A model generated the notes under the pieces. The model had not been told where the DNA came from and did not search any database. It worked only from the letters and a program-made list of their open reading frames with translations. Shown here one piece after another: positions 9,241 through 18,307 of a stretch of DNA of 64,000 nt. Position 1 is the stretch's first letter. Each line of letters begins with the position of its first letter. The stretch comes from Pseudomonas entomophila. Lineage in GTDB: Bacteria > Pseudomonadota > Gammaproteobacteria > Pseudomonadales > Pseudomonadaceae. Made by a program: the position numbers and the translations under genes. Where the stretch lies: assembly GCF_029478665.1 (NCBI RefSeq), contig NZ_JARPQB010000012.1:62001-126000 (forward strand), read 5' to 3'.

Positions 9241-10080
9241 CCAGTCGCTCTCGCCGGCCGCGACCAGCCGGCGCAGGATGGCGAAGGCCTGTTGCAGGGC
9301 CGCGCTGTCACGCTCGCGGGCATAGACCAGGTAGGTCGGGTAGGTGAACTCCGGCGCCTGGGGCACCCGCTCGAACACCCCGTTCTGCAGGTAGGCCTGC
9401 ACCACGCGCGTGCGGAAGTAACCGCTGCCGCCACGGTCGAGGATGAACTGCAGCGCCAGCGGCCCGAGGTTGAAGCTTAGCGGCGCGCGCGCCAGGTCGG
9501 GCAGGGCGGCGTCGTGGCGGCGGCGGAAGGCGGCGCCCCAGTCGATGTAGACATACGGCTCGGGCTGGTCGACCCGGCGGATGCGGATCAGCTTTTCCTC
9601 CATCAACTGCTCCACCTGCAGGCCCGGGCCGTACGTTGGCTGGTAGACCAGCGCGGCATCCAGCAGGCCCATCTCCACCTTGCGCAACAGCGACTCACCG
9701 TCGCTGACTTCGCTGCGGATGGCATGGTTGGGCATCTCCTGGTGCAGGGCGCTGACCCAGTCGAGCATCATCGGGTTGCCCAGGCTCACCTCGCCGCCCA
9801 CATGCAACACCTGCTGGCATCCCTGGGGCAGCGGCAGGTCGCGGCGTGCGGCTTCCCAGGTCTGCACCAGCTGGTTGGCGTAGCTGACGAATGCCTCGCC
9901 GTCGGCGGTCAGGCTGGCGCCGCTGCGGCTGCGCACGAACAGCTGGCAGCCCAGTTGCTGCTCCAGGCGCTGCACGCGGGCGGTGATGGCGGTCTGCGAC
10001 ACGAACAGGCGTTCGGCGGCGGCCACCAGGCTGCCGCAGCGGACGATTTCCAGGAAAGTACGCGCCTGATCGATGTCCAT
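9214..10080 (-). CDS. LysR-family transcriptional regulator
   Basis: A 288-residue LysR protein: N-terminal winged helix-turn-helix (residues 1-60; TFLEIVRCGSLVAAAERLF, then QTAITARVQRLEQQLG) and a C-terminal effector-binding domain. The ATG at 10080 gives the standard start two residues before the first helix. It is convergent with and overlaps the HPP gene. It is not divergent from any obvious metabolic operon, so its targets cannot be inferred. Confidence 0.94.
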   Translation of the reverse strand: MDIDQARTFLEIVRCGSLVAAAERLFVSQTAITARVQRLEQQLGCQLFVRSRSGASLTADGEAFVSYANQLVQTWEAARRDLPLPQGCQQVLHVGGEVSLGNPMMLDWVSALHQEMPNHAIRSEVSDGESLLRKVEMGLLDAALVYQPTYGPGLQVEQLMEEKLIRIRRVDQPEPYVYIDWGAAFRRRHDAALPDLARAPLSFNLGPLALQFILDRGGSGYFRTRVVQAYLQNGVFERVPQAPEFTYPTYLVYARERDSAALQQAFAILRRLVAAGESDWSQRWDPLI

Positions 10081-10142
10081 GGCGGGCTCTAGAGGGGAGG
10101 GGCATCCATTCTAGAGGGTTTGCCCCGAAATGGGGCAGGCAA

Positions 10143-11411
10143 TCAGTCCGACAGCTTTTCCAGCAGTTCGCTGAACAGCGGCCGATGCGTTACGTCGGGG
10201 TGCTGGCAACGCCGGGCCAGGGCGTGCAGCACCTTGTCGTTTTCCGGGCAATGCGCCAGCAGCTCTTCCAGCAGGATGCCAAAGGCACGGACTTCCAGGC
10301 GCTCAAGGGCCTGCGCCTGGGGGTGAAAAGACGCCGCGCCGAAGTCGCCCAGAAGGCACTGGCCGTCGTCGTCGAACAGTATGTTGTGGGCATACAGGTC
10401 GCCATGGCTCAGGCCGCGCCCGTGCAGGTGCGCGCACACCGAGGCGATGCCGCTGGCCAGTCGACGCACACCGGCCAGGGGCAGTGTGATCGTTTCGGCA
10501 TAGCGGTCGCGAGTGCAGCTGTCGAGGCTCGGTGGGCCGGCAAGGTTGCGCCAGTGCGGCGCGATCAGGTGCATCACCAGGGCCGGCAGCTGTTGTGGAT
10601 GATCATCGATGCGGCCAGCCAGGCGCACCAGGTTCGGATGATCGCCGGCAGCGATGCAGGCGCTCATTTCCGCCAGGGGCGAGCCATCGCTGGTGAGCGC
10701 GCCCTTGTACAGCTTGACCGCCATCGGCGCATCCTGGCACATGGCACGGTGGATCACGCCGGAAGCACCTTGGCCCAACACCTGTTCGAGGTGAACATCC
10801 CGCCAGGCGATCCGTGGGCAGTGGCCCTCGTCGGCGGGCGCGACGAAGCCCTCCGGCATCGGGTTGTCGGCATAGGCCAGCCAGGCCAGGCTGGGCATGC
10901 GCAGCAGCCAGTCGGGCAGGGCCGGCAAGCGATTGCTGGCGATGCGCAGCAGTTCAAGCCGTTCGCAACGGGCGAGGCCCTTGGGCAGGACGCCGAGGCG
11001 GTTGCCGGCGAGCATCAGCTTTTGCAGCCAGACGCAGTCGCCCAAGGCATCCGGCAGTGTCTCCAGTGCGTTTTCGGTGAGGATCAGTGCCCGCAGGTTG
11101 GCAGGCAGCGCCTGCGCGGTGACGAGCTGGATCTGGTTGTCGCGAAAACCCACCGTTTCGAGGTTCGCGCAACGTCCCAGCGCCGATGGCAGCTCGGTGA
11201 AGCGATTGCCGGAGCAAAACAGCACCTTCAGCCGCGTCAGGCGATGCAGGTCGTCGGGCAATTCGCTCAGGGCGTTATTGCTGAGGTTGAGCACCTCCAG
11301 GCTGTCGGCCAGCGTGAAGATTTCGCGGGGGAATTCGCTCACGCCCAACTCAAGGTCAAGGCGGGTGATGCCGCGCAGGCGGCCGGCGCGGAGGTCGTCG
11401 AGGTTGTGCAT
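10143..11411 (-). CDS. Leucine-rich-repeat protein with C-terminal protein kinase domain
   Basis: From the ATG at 11411 the protein has 422 residues. The first ~195 form about eight leucine-rich repeats of ~23 residues (for example LEVLNLSNNALSELPDDL). From ~205 a Ser/Thr-type kinase fold follows: glycine loop LGQGASGVIH, lysine in MAVKLYK, catalytic loop SHGDLYAHNILFD (HGD instead of HRD) and DFGAA. This eukaryote-like architecture is conserved among Pseudomonas, with unknown substrate. No signal peptide is seen, so it acts in the cytosol. In-frame ATGs 10 and 20 codons upstream are possible but the protein family begins with MHNLDDLRAG. Confidence 0.9.
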   Translation of the reverse strand: MHNLDDLRAGRLRGITRLDLELGVSEFPREIFTLADSLEVLNLSNNALSELPDDLHRLTRLKVLFCSGNRFTELPSALGRCANLETVGFRDNQIQLVTAQALPANLRALILTENALETLPDALGDCVWLQKLMLAGNRLGVLPKGLARCERLELLRIASNRLPALPDWLLRMPSLAWLAYADNPMPEGFVAPADEGHCPRIAWRDVHLEQVLGQGASGVIHRAMCQDAPMAVKLYKGALTSDGSPLAEMSACIAAGDHPNLVRLAGRIDDHPQQLPALVMHLIAPHWRNLAGPPSLDSCTRDRYAETITLPLAGVRRLASGIASVCAHLHGRGLSHGDLYAHNILFDDDGQCLLGDFGAASFHPQAQALERLEVRAFGILLEELLAHCPENDKVLHALARRCQHPDVTHRPLFSELLEKLSD

Positions 11412-11565
11412 GGAACGGGTCTGGAATCGGCGGGCGGCCATTCTAGCCAGATGACCACTGCAAATCTGCATATGGGTTGCGACTTAAGTCAAATGGCGGC
11501 TCGCAGGCACCGGTCCATACTCAAGGTTCGCCCTTCTATAACAACAAGTACCGGGTTGCGAACCA

Positions 11566-13455
11566 ATGACCTACCAGCACAGCTACGCCCGCTCCATCAG
11601 CGATCCCGCCGCCTTCTGGCAAGCCCAGGCCGAACAGCTGGCCTGGCAGCGCAAGCCCTCGCTCACCCTGCAGGAAAACCCCGACGGTACCCACCGCTGG
11701 TTTGCCGACGGCCGGCTGAACTGCTGCCACCTGGCCCTCGACCACCAGATCGAGCAGGGCCGTGGTGAGCAACTGGCGCTGATTTACGACTCGCCCGTGA
11801 CCGGCGTGCAGCAGACGTTCACCTACAACCGGTTGCGGGACGAAGTCGCGCGCCTGGCTGGCCTGCTGCGCTCGCTGGGTGTGAACAAGGGCGATGGGGT
11901 GATCATCTACATGCCCATGGTGCCGCAGGCGGCGATGGCCATGCTCGCCTGCGCGCGAATCGGCGCGGTGCACTCGGTGGTGTTTGGTGGTTTTGCCGCC
12001 AACGAACTGGCCCTGCGCATCGACGATGCGCGGCCGACGTTGCTGCTCACGGCCTCGTGCGGGCTGGAGTTTGACCGGGTCATCGAATACAAGCCGCTGG
12101 TCGACCGCGCGCTGCAACTGGCCCGGCACCAGCCTCGGCAGGTGCTGGTGCTACAGCGGCCCCAGGCGAAGGCCGAGCTGCAAGCGGGGCGCGACCTGGA
12201 CTGGGCGTCGGCATTGACGGGCGTCGCGCCGGTCGCCCCGGTGGAGCTGGACGCGGGCGACCCGCTGTACATCATGTATACCTCCGGCACCACCGGAAAA
12301 CCCAAGGGCATCGTGCGTGAGAACGGCGGCAACGCCGTGGCCCTGTGCTATGCCATGCGCCACGTCTATGGCATGCAGGCGGGCGATGTGTGGTGGGGGA
12401 TTTCCGATGTGGGCTGGGTGGTCGGCCATTCGCTGATCGTCTATGGGCCGCTGATGAGCGGCTGCACCACGGTGTTCTACGAAGGCAAGCCGATCCGCAC
12501 CCCGGACGCCTCGGCCTATTGGCGGGTGGTGGAGCAGTACAAGGTCAATGGCTTGTTCTGCGCGCCCACCGCGATGCGGGCGATCCGCAAGGAAGACCCG
12601 GACGGCGAGCTGCTCCGCCGTCACGACCTGGGGTCGCTGCGCCAATTGTTCCTGGCGGGCGAGAAGCTCGATTCCAGCACCCATGAATGGCTGGAGCGGG
12701 TCAGCGGCAAGCCGGTGCACGACCATTGGTGGCAGACCGAGACCGGTTGGCCGGTGACCGCGCCCTGCGTGGGGTTGGCGGGCAGTGCCGCCCGGCCAGG
12801 GTCCAGCAACCGTGCGGTGCCGGGGTACCACGTGCAGGTGCTGGATGACGAAGGCAAGCTTCTGGGGCCCAACCAGCAGGGTGCCATCGTGATCGCCTTG
12901 CCGCTGCCGCCCGGTTGCAGCCAGACACTCTGGGGCGATCACCCACGCTATCTGGAAGCCTACCTGCGCAGCTATCCGGGCTATTACCACACCGGCGACG
13001 GTGGCTACCTGGATGACGACGGTTTCGTCTACATCATGGGGCGCACCGATGACGTGATAAATGTCTCCGGCCATCGCCTGTCCACGGGCGAGATGGAGGA
13101 CCTGGTGGCGCGTCATCCGGCGGTGGCCGAGTGCGCGGTGATCGGTGTGCATGACGAAATCAAGGGGCAGGTGCCGCTGGCGCTGGTGGTGCTCAAGGAC
13201 GGGCAGGGCATCAGTGAGGCACAGTTGCAGGGCGAGCTGGTGGCCGGTGTGCGCGAGCAGATCGGCGCGCTGGCCTGCTTCAACCGCGTGCGGCAGGTCA
13301 AGCGCCTGCCCAAGACCCGCTCGGGCAAGATCCTGCGGGCGGTGCTGCGCAAGATAGCCGACGGGCAGGACTATGTGGCGCCCTCGACCCTGGACGACCC
13401 GGCGGTGCTGGGGGAGATCGAAGGGGTGCTGGCGGATTTGCCGAGGGCGGGTTGA
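11566..13455 (+). CDS. prpE: Propionyl-CoA synthetase-type acyl-CoA synthetase
   Basis: A 629-residue AMP-forming ligase that activates propionate or a similar short carboxylate to the CoA thioester. Motifs in order: N-terminal ACS cap, P-loop YTSGTTGKPKGIVRENGG (about residue 241), A4 region, WWQTETGWPV, YHTGDGGYLDDDGFVYIMGRTDDVINVSGHRLSTGEME, and the C-terminal lysine motif PKTRSGKILR that is acetylated in related enzymes. The IVRENGG context and 629-residue length favour PrpE over acetyl-CoA synthetase. It is monocistronic, divergent from the LRR-kinase gene and followed by a REP pair. Confidence 0.88.
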   Translation: MTYQHSYARSISDPAAFWQAQAEQLAWQRKPSLTLQENPDGTHRWFADGRLNCCHLALDHQIEQGRGEQLALIYDSPVTGVQQTFTYNRLRDEVARLAGLLRSLGVNKGDGVIIYMPMVPQAAMAMLACARIGAVHSVVFGGFAANELALRIDDARPTLLLTASCGLEFDRVIEYKPLVDRALQLARHQPRQVLVLQRPQAKAELQAGRDLDWASALTGVAPVAPVELDAGDPLYIMYTSGTTGKPKGIVRENGGNAVALCYAMRHVYGMQAGDVWWGISDVGWVVGHSLIVYGPLMSGCTTVFYEGKPIRTPDASAYWRVVEQYKVNGLFCAPTAMRAIRKEDPDGELLRRHDLGSLRQLFLAGEKLDSSTHEWLERVSGKPVHDHWWQTETGWPVTAPCVGLAGSAARPGSSNRAVPGYHVQVLDDEGKLLGPNQQGAIVIALPLPPGCSQTLWGDHPRYLEAYLRSYPGYYHTGDGGYLDDDGFVYIMGRTDDVINVSGHRLSTGEMEDLVARHPAVAECAVIGVHDEIKGQVPLALVVLKDGQGISEAQLQGELVAGVREQIGALACFNRVRQVKRLPKTRSGKILRAVLRKIADGQDYVAPSTLDDPAVLGEIEGVLADLPRAG

Positions 13456-13477
13456 ACCCTTTGGCCTGATACGACCT

Positions 13478-13564
13478 CTGTAGGAGCGGCTTCAGCCGCG
13501 ATCACCCGCGAAGCGGGTGCCAGGCACCGCGATGCCTGCATCGCGGCTGAAGCCGCTCCTACAG
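13478..13564. repeat. REP pair between convergent genes
   Basis: CTGTAGGAGCGGCTTCAGCC and its perfect reverse complement flank an inner GATCACCCGCGAAGCGGGTG hairpin. It separates the acyl-CoA synthetase and the ZapE-like gene. Confidence 0.88.
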
Positions 13565-13572
13565 GGATGAAG

Positions 13573-14730
13573 TCAGGTCGGGCCAATCCGATGCAGCTGC
13601 CCCAGTCGGCTTCGTGTACGCATCAAATCGGTGAGCGCCCCGCCAAGGCTCTGCTCCAGCGGCCGCTGGCTGATCACTGTCACCTGGCGATCCTGGTCAT
13701 ACAGCACATCCACCAGGTTGACGAACCGCTGCTGCGCGGCGAGCGAGCACTCGGCCAGGTCGTCCAGGCCATCGATGATCCAGTGCTCGTAACGTTCGGC
13801 CAGTGCCAGGTAGTCGATCACTGCGGTGGGCTGCTCGCACAGGTCGTCGAAGGCGAACATCACTTGCCGATCTTCGCAGGCCAAGACGCGCAGCGGCCGT
13901 TTGTTGATGTCCAGCACACATGGCGATGTTGTCGGCAGCGCCAGTGCCTGGCGCTGCTCCGGGGTGCCAGGCCAGACGTAATGCCCCCGGGTGAAGCGCT
14001 GGTGTTCACGGTTGGCCGGCAAGCTGCGAAAATCCGTGGCGCCCCCGACTTCCAGTACCTGCATGCGGCTGTTGATCAGGCGGATCACCGGCAGGAAGCG
14101 TTCGTGGTACAGCGGGTTGGGCAGCAGCCCTTCGGGGGCGTAGTTGGAGGTCACCAGCAGGAGCACGCCGCGCTGGAACAGGGCGCTGAACAGCCGGGTG
14201 AGGAGCATGGCATCGCCGATATCGTGCACATGGAACTCATCGAAGCACAGCACCCGGCAATCACCCAGCAACACGTCGAGCGTCGCCCCCAGCGCATCGT
14301 CCAACGCCCGGTGGCGGTGCATGCCCTGGTGCAGGCGAGCGAAGAAGTCATGGAAGTGCAGGCGTCGCTTGGCGGGCGTGGGCACCGCCTGGAAGAAGCC
14401 ATCGAGCAGCCAGCTCTTGCCGCGCCCCACCGCGCCATGCAGGTACAGGCTGCGCGGCTGATCGGTGTCGAGCGTGGCCAGTGTGCGGGCCATGGCCTCG
14501 ATCACCCGGTTCTGGCTGTCGCTCAGGGTGTAGCCGCGCTCGATCGCTTTTTGCCGGAAGTGGCCCGGCAGCGCGCTGTTCACGACGGACTCGCTGCGCC
14601 AGCGCTGGCTGAATTGGCGCAGTGGAGCGGGAAGCCAGGTGGGCAAGGGGCAGGTTCCTCGAACAGGTACGGGCAGGGCGCAGCTTGCGCGAGCGCGGGC
14701 ATTTTGACCAATCGAGAATGTGCCGGGCAA
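13573..14730 (-). CDS. zapE: ZapE/AFG1-like P-loop ATPase
   Basis: AFG1-like AAA ATPase. Walker A is GAVGRGKSW (about residue 99) and Walker B is CFDEFHVHDIGDAM, both characteristic of ZapE, which in E. coli associates with the Z-ring during constriction. Downstream family segments LVTSNYAPEGL and RFVNLVDVLYD are also present. The ATG at 14730 gives 385 residues with an extra ~45-residue N-terminus compared with the conserved core, so the true start could be further in (for example a GTG near residue 49). Many Pseudomonas carry two ZapE-like proteins; this may be the second copy. Confidence 0.85.
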   Translation of the reverse strand: MPGTFSIGQNARARASCALPVPVRGTCPLPTWLPAPLRQFSQRWRSESVVNSALPGHFRQKAIERGYTLSDSQNRVIEAMARTLATLDTDQPRSLYLHGAVGRGKSWLLDGFFQAVPTPAKRRLHFHDFFARLHQGMHRHRALDDALGATLDVLLGDCRVLCFDEFHVHDIGDAMLLTRLFSALFQRGVLLLVTSNYAPEGLLPNPLYHERFLPVIRLINSRMQVLEVGGATDFRSLPANREHQRFTRGHYVWPGTPEQRQALALPTTSPCVLDINKRPLRVLACEDRQVMFAFDDLCEQPTAVIDYLALAERYEHWIIDGLDDLAECSLAAQQRFVNLVDVLYDQDRQVTVISQRPLEQSLGGALTDLMRTRSRLGQLHRIGPT

Positions 14731-14803
14731 TGATCGTGAAATGCGATAGGTAGCCGGCGTGTTTCAGCCTTCGTCAAAATCCAACCGCTGAAAGCCGAAG
14801 CCT

Positions 14804-15715
14804 TCACGGCTCATTGCGCTGCCTGCGATAAGCGCCCGGTTGCACCCCCACCGCCTTGGCAAACGCCCGCGTAAACGCGGCCACCGATTGATACCCCACC
14901 TGCGCCCCCACCTGCTCGACGGTACTCCCCGCCTTGAGCAACTGGCAGGCATGGCGCATGCGCAGCGCCAGCAGCACCTGCCCCGGCGACTGCCCGGCCA
15001 GTTCGTTGAAGCGTTTGAAGAACGCCGAGCGTGAAAGCCCCGCGCAGGCCGCCATGCTCTCCAGCGTCCAGGCCCGCCCAGGCTGCTCGATCATCTGCTC
15101 CAGCAACCCGGCGAAGGCCGGCTGGCGGGCGAGGGCGACCAGGCCACCGAGCGCGAGCCCTTCATGCACCTGCTGGCGCAGCACGTAGAGGAACAACAGG
15201 TGAGTCAGCCGTTCGAGCAACGTGGCCGACGGTTGAGGCGCGCGCCGACACTCTTCCAGGATCAGCTCGAACAGCGCCCGCGCAGCGCTTCCGGCCGGGT
15301 CCCCGGCACGGAGCAGGACCCAGCCCGGCAGCCCCTCGACGATCAGCGTCGACAGCCCTGTCTGGAAATGGAAGAACCCGCACACCAGCCCGACGCCATC
15401 ACCCGCTTCCAGCTCCAGCCCCTGCATCGTCTGGCGTGGTTGTGCGCAGGCATCGGTTGCGTTGCGGTCACTTGACAGTCGATAGCCCAGGTCACGCAGC
15501 AGGAACACCGCGTCGCCGCTTTCCAGCCGCAGCGCCTCGGGCTGGCCATCGATATGCAGCCAGCAATGCCCCTGCACCACCAGGTGGAAACTGGCCCGGC
15601 CCATGCCCTGGGTGCTGGCATGCCAGCCACCGCAGTAGCGGCCGACATGGAACAGGCTGGCGTCGAGTTCCAGGCCTTCTAATAACCAATCGACGAGGTG
15701 GCTGGATGAAATCAT
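14804..15715 (-). CDS. AraC-family transcriptional regulator with cupin domain
   Basis: A 303-residue regulator. The N-terminal half is a cupin-like sensor domain (FHLVVQGHCWLHIDG), and the C-terminal ~100 residues have the two AraC helix-turn-helix motifs (LESMAACAGLSRSAFFKRF and STVEQVGAQVGYQSVAAFTRAF). It is divergent from the AhpD-like gene with ~100 bp between them, so it is likely to control the operon 15818-20254. The effector is not known. Confidence 0.93.
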   Translation of the reverse strand: MISSSHLVDWLLEGLELDASLFHVGRYCGGWHASTQGMGRASFHLVVQGHCWLHIDGQPEALRLESGDAVFLLRDLGYRLSSDRNATDACAQPRQTMQGLELEAGDGVGLVCGFFHFQTGLSTLIVEGLPGWVLLRAGDPAGSAARALFELILEECRRAPQPSATLLERLTHLLFLYVLRQQVHEGLALGGLVALARQPAFAGLLEQMIEQPGRAWTLESMAACAGLSRSAFFKRFNELAGQSPGQVLLALRMRHACQLLKAGSTVEQVGAQVGYQSVAAFTRAFAKAVGVQPGAYRRQRNEP

Positions 15716-15817
15716 CTAATGCAAGGACTCTGGAGCAAGGAAAGGCGACTGATGAATATGGATGCTACTTCTTATAACCAACAGACTGTAGCGACCTACA
15801 TCAAAGGAGACCACTCC

Positions 15818-16378
15818 ATGTCCGCGCGCATCACTCTACACAGCCTGCAGACCGCTCCGGAAGCCGCGCGTCCGTTCCTCGAGAACGCGCAGAAGAACTC
15901 AGGCTTCATCCCCAACCTGCTGGGCATCCTCGCCAACGCCCCCGCCGCCCTGGAAACCTACGTCACGGTGTCGGCGCTCAACGGCAAGTCGGAACTGACC
16001 CTGGCCGAGCGCGAAGTGGTGCAGTTGATCGCCGCCACCCAGCACGGTTGCGACTTCTGCGTGGCCGGCCATACCGCCGTGGCGCTGAACAAGGCCAAGC
16101 TGCCGCAAGAGGTGGTCGATGCGCTGCGCGCCCGCGGTGAATTGCCGGATGCCCGCTTCGAGACCCTGGCCGAGTTCGCCCGTGAAGTGATCGCCACCCG
16201 CGGCAATGTCAGCGATGCCACCTACCAGGCCTTCCGCGACGCCGGTTTCACCGAGGGCAACGCCCTGGAAGTGATCCTTGGCGTGAGCCTCGCAACCCTG
16301 TGCAACTTTGCTAATGTGTTCGCCCAGACGCCGCTCAACGACGAGCTGGGCAAGTACCGCTGGCAGCCTTCGGCGTAA
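15818..16378 (+). CDS. Carboxymuconolactone decarboxylase/AhpD-like protein
   Basis: A 186-residue protein with the AhpD-type redox motif GCDFCVAGHT (CxxC with downstream His), as in alkylhydroperoxidase-like and peroxidase-related proteins. The start ATG at 15818 is preceded by AAAGGAGA at good spacing; an upstream in-frame extension of 33 codons lacks family similarity. It is the first gene of an operon with an acyl-CoA dehydrogenase-like flavoprotein and an ABC importer. A role in removing peroxides made by a flavin oxidation reaction is an inference. Confidence 0.9.
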   Translation: MSARITLHSLQTAPEAARPFLENAQKNSGFIPNLLGILANAPAALETYVTVSALNGKSELTLAEREVVQLIAATQHGCDFCVAGHTAVALNKAKLPQEVVDALRARGELPDARFETLAEFAREVIATRGNVSDATYQAFRDAGFTEGNALEVILGVSLATLCNFANVFAQTPLNDELGKYRWQPSA

Positions 16379-16424
16379 ACCACGCCCGGTGCCGGCGTGG
16401 CCGGCGTTTCAAAGGAGTAGGGAC

Positions 16425-17489
16425 ATGCTTGATTCCGCATTTCGCCACTGGCTGGATGCCAATGCCGAGGCCATCGACCAGGGCCGGTGCGACCCGCACC
16501 TGGTGCTGGCGCACATCGCCGAGTCGCAACTGTTGCGCGTCGGCGTCGACCCAGCCCTCGGCGGCTCGGGCGGCGACGTCACCGAGGCGGTGGAAGCCAT
16601 CGCCGCCATCGCCAGCCGCTCACTGGCCGCGGCCTTCGTCTGCTGGGGGCAGCGCGCCTTCATCGAATACCTGTTGCAAAGCCCCAACCAGGCCGTGCGC
16701 GAGCGCTTGCTCCCCGACCTGCTCAAGGGTGAGCTGGCCGGCGCCACGGGGTTGTCCAACGCCATGAAGTTCCTGTCCGGCATCGAGGCCCTGCAAGTAC
16801 GTGGACGGCCCACAACGGATGGCTGGACCCTGGAAGGCCGCCTGCACTGGGTGACCAACCTGCGCAAATGCGGCTTCGTGGTGGCCGCGGCCATCGAGGA
16901 CGATGCCGGTGGCCCGCCGTTCGTGGTCGCGATTCCGTCCACCGCTACTGGCCTGGAACGTTCCGACGACCTGCAACTGATGGGGCTGCAATCGAGCAAC
17001 ACCGCGGCACTGGCCTTCCACCAGGTGGGATTGGCCCGCGACTGGCTGCTGCACGACAATGCCCGCGAATTCCTGCCCAAGGTACGCCCGGCGTTCCTCG
17101 CCTTGCAGTGCGGCATGGCCATCGGCCTGGCACGGCGCGCCCTGGACGAGGTACAGGAGCACCTGCAAGGCCGTGGCTCGTTCCTCGAAGAGGCCCGCCT
17201 GGTGCTCAAGGAGCGCCTGGAAAACACTGTTGGTGAGCTCAAGCAGGGCCTGCTCGACGGGCGCTTCCTCAAGCAGCCGGCAGCCCTGTTCAAGCTGCGC
17301 ATCACCCTCGCCGAAAGCGCCGCCGACGCCGTGCAGCTGGAACTGCAGGCCAGCGGTGGCAAAGCGTACCTGACGGCCTATGGCGAAGGGTTCGCCCGCC
17401 GCTGGCGCGAGTCGGCGTTCGTGCCGATCGTCACCCCGAGCCTGGTGCAACTGCGCGCCGAGTTGCAACGCCAGGCGGCCACGGCATGA
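16425..17489 (+). CDS. Acyl-CoA dehydrogenase-like flavoprotein
   Basis: A 354-residue member of the acyl-CoA dehydrogenase fold: N-terminal helical domain (LRVGVDPALGGSGGD), middle beta domain (LEGRLHWVTNLRKCGFVV), and C-terminal helical bundle (ALQCGMAIGLARRALDE). The catalytic Glu of true dehydrogenases cannot be placed by eye, and similar short members act as flavin-dependent monooxygenases on organosulfur compounds (DszC/SfnC type). The ATG at 16425 follows AAAGGAG at 9 nt. The gene overlaps the ABC ATPase gene by 4 nt (ATGA), so coupling is likely. Confidence 0.85.
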   Translation: MLDSAFRHWLDANAEAIDQGRCDPHLVLAHIAESQLLRVGVDPALGGSGGDVTEAVEAIAAIASRSLAAAFVCWGQRAFIEYLLQSPNQAVRERLLPDLLKGELAGATGLSNAMKFLSGIEALQVRGRPTTDGWTLEGRLHWVTNLRKCGFVVAAAIEDDAGGPPFVVAIPSTATGLERSDDLQLMGLQSSNTAALAFHQVGLARDWLLHDNAREFLPKVRPAFLALQCGMAIGLARRALDEVQEHLQGRGSFLEEARLVLKERLENTVGELKQGLLDGRFLKQPAALFKLRITLAESAADAVQLELQASGGKAYLTAYGEGFARRWRESAFVPIVTPSLVQLRAELQRQAATA

Positions 17490-18307
17490 GTGAAGCGTTG
17501 CTCGAGGCCCGGGACATCAGCCTTGGCTACCCCCGCGAGGGTGGCTGGCAGGCCGTGTTGGCGCAGTTCGACCTGACCCTGGCCGCTGGCGAGGTGGTCA
17601 CCCTTCTCGGCCCCAGCGGGGTGGGCAAGTCCAGCCTGCTGCGGGTGCTGGCGGGTTTGCAGCAACCGCGTGGCGGCGTCGTCACGTTGCATGGCGAGGT
17701 GTTGCAGGGGCCGCACCCGCGCCTGGCGGTGGCGTTCCAGGACCCGAGCCTGCTGCCCTGGCTCAGCCTGGAAAAGAATGTCGCCTTCGGTCTCGATTTC
17801 GCTCGCCAGCCCAAACTCTCGAGCAGCGAACGCCGCGCGCGGATCGAGCATGCCATCGACGCCGTCGGCCTGGCCCATGCACGCGGTCAGTATCCGGCCC
17901 AGTTGTCCGGTGGCATGGCCCAGCGCACCGCGCTGGCCCGTTGCCTGGCCCGCCAACCTGAAGTTTTGTTGCTCGACGAGCCGTTCGGTGCGCTGGACGA
18001 GGTGACCCGTGCCGATATGCAGCAACTGCTGCTGCAACTGATCGCCACCCACAACACCGCCGCCGTGCTGATCACCCACGACATCGACGAAGCCCTGCTG
18101 CTGTCCGATCGCGTGCTGCTACTGGGCGACCACCCGGCGCGCACCCTCGGCCAGTGGCGTATCGACCTGCCGCAGCCGCGCGCGCAGCGGGTCGAGGAGC
18201 TGGGCGCCTTGCGTATCGACATCCTGAAAACCCTGCGGCGGGCAAGCCGTGTAGCCGAACCCACCCCATCCCCCTTGCCCTCGGAGGCTGTCCATGTGCA
18301 TGGATGA
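17486..18307 (+). CDS. ABC transporter ATP-binding protein (SsuB/TauB/NrtD type)
   Basis: A 273-residue ATPase with Walker A LLGPSGVGKSSLLRVLAG (about residue 38), Q-loop VAFQDPSLLPW, signature LSGGMAQRTALARCLA, Walker B VLLLDEPFGALDEVTR and H-loop LITHDIDEAL. The VLAGLQ and DPSLLPWLS features are those of the nitrate/sulfonate/taurine import class. It overlaps the dehydrogenase-like gene by 4 nt and the binding protein gene by 14 nt. It would energise the permease encoded two genes downstream. Confidence 0.95.
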   Translation: MSEALLEARDISLGYPREGGWQAVLAQFDLTLAAGEVVTLLGPSGVGKSSLLRVLAGLQQPRGGVVTLHGEVLQGPHPRLAVAFQDPSLLPWLSLEKNVAFGLDFARQPKLSSSERRARIEHAIDAVGLAHARGQYPAQLSGGMAQRTALARCLARQPEVLLLDEPFGALDEVTRADMQQLLLQLIATHNTAAVLITHDIDEALLLSDRVLLLGDHPARTLGQWRIDLPQPRAQRVEELGALRIDILKTLRRASRVAEPTPSPLPSEAVHVHG

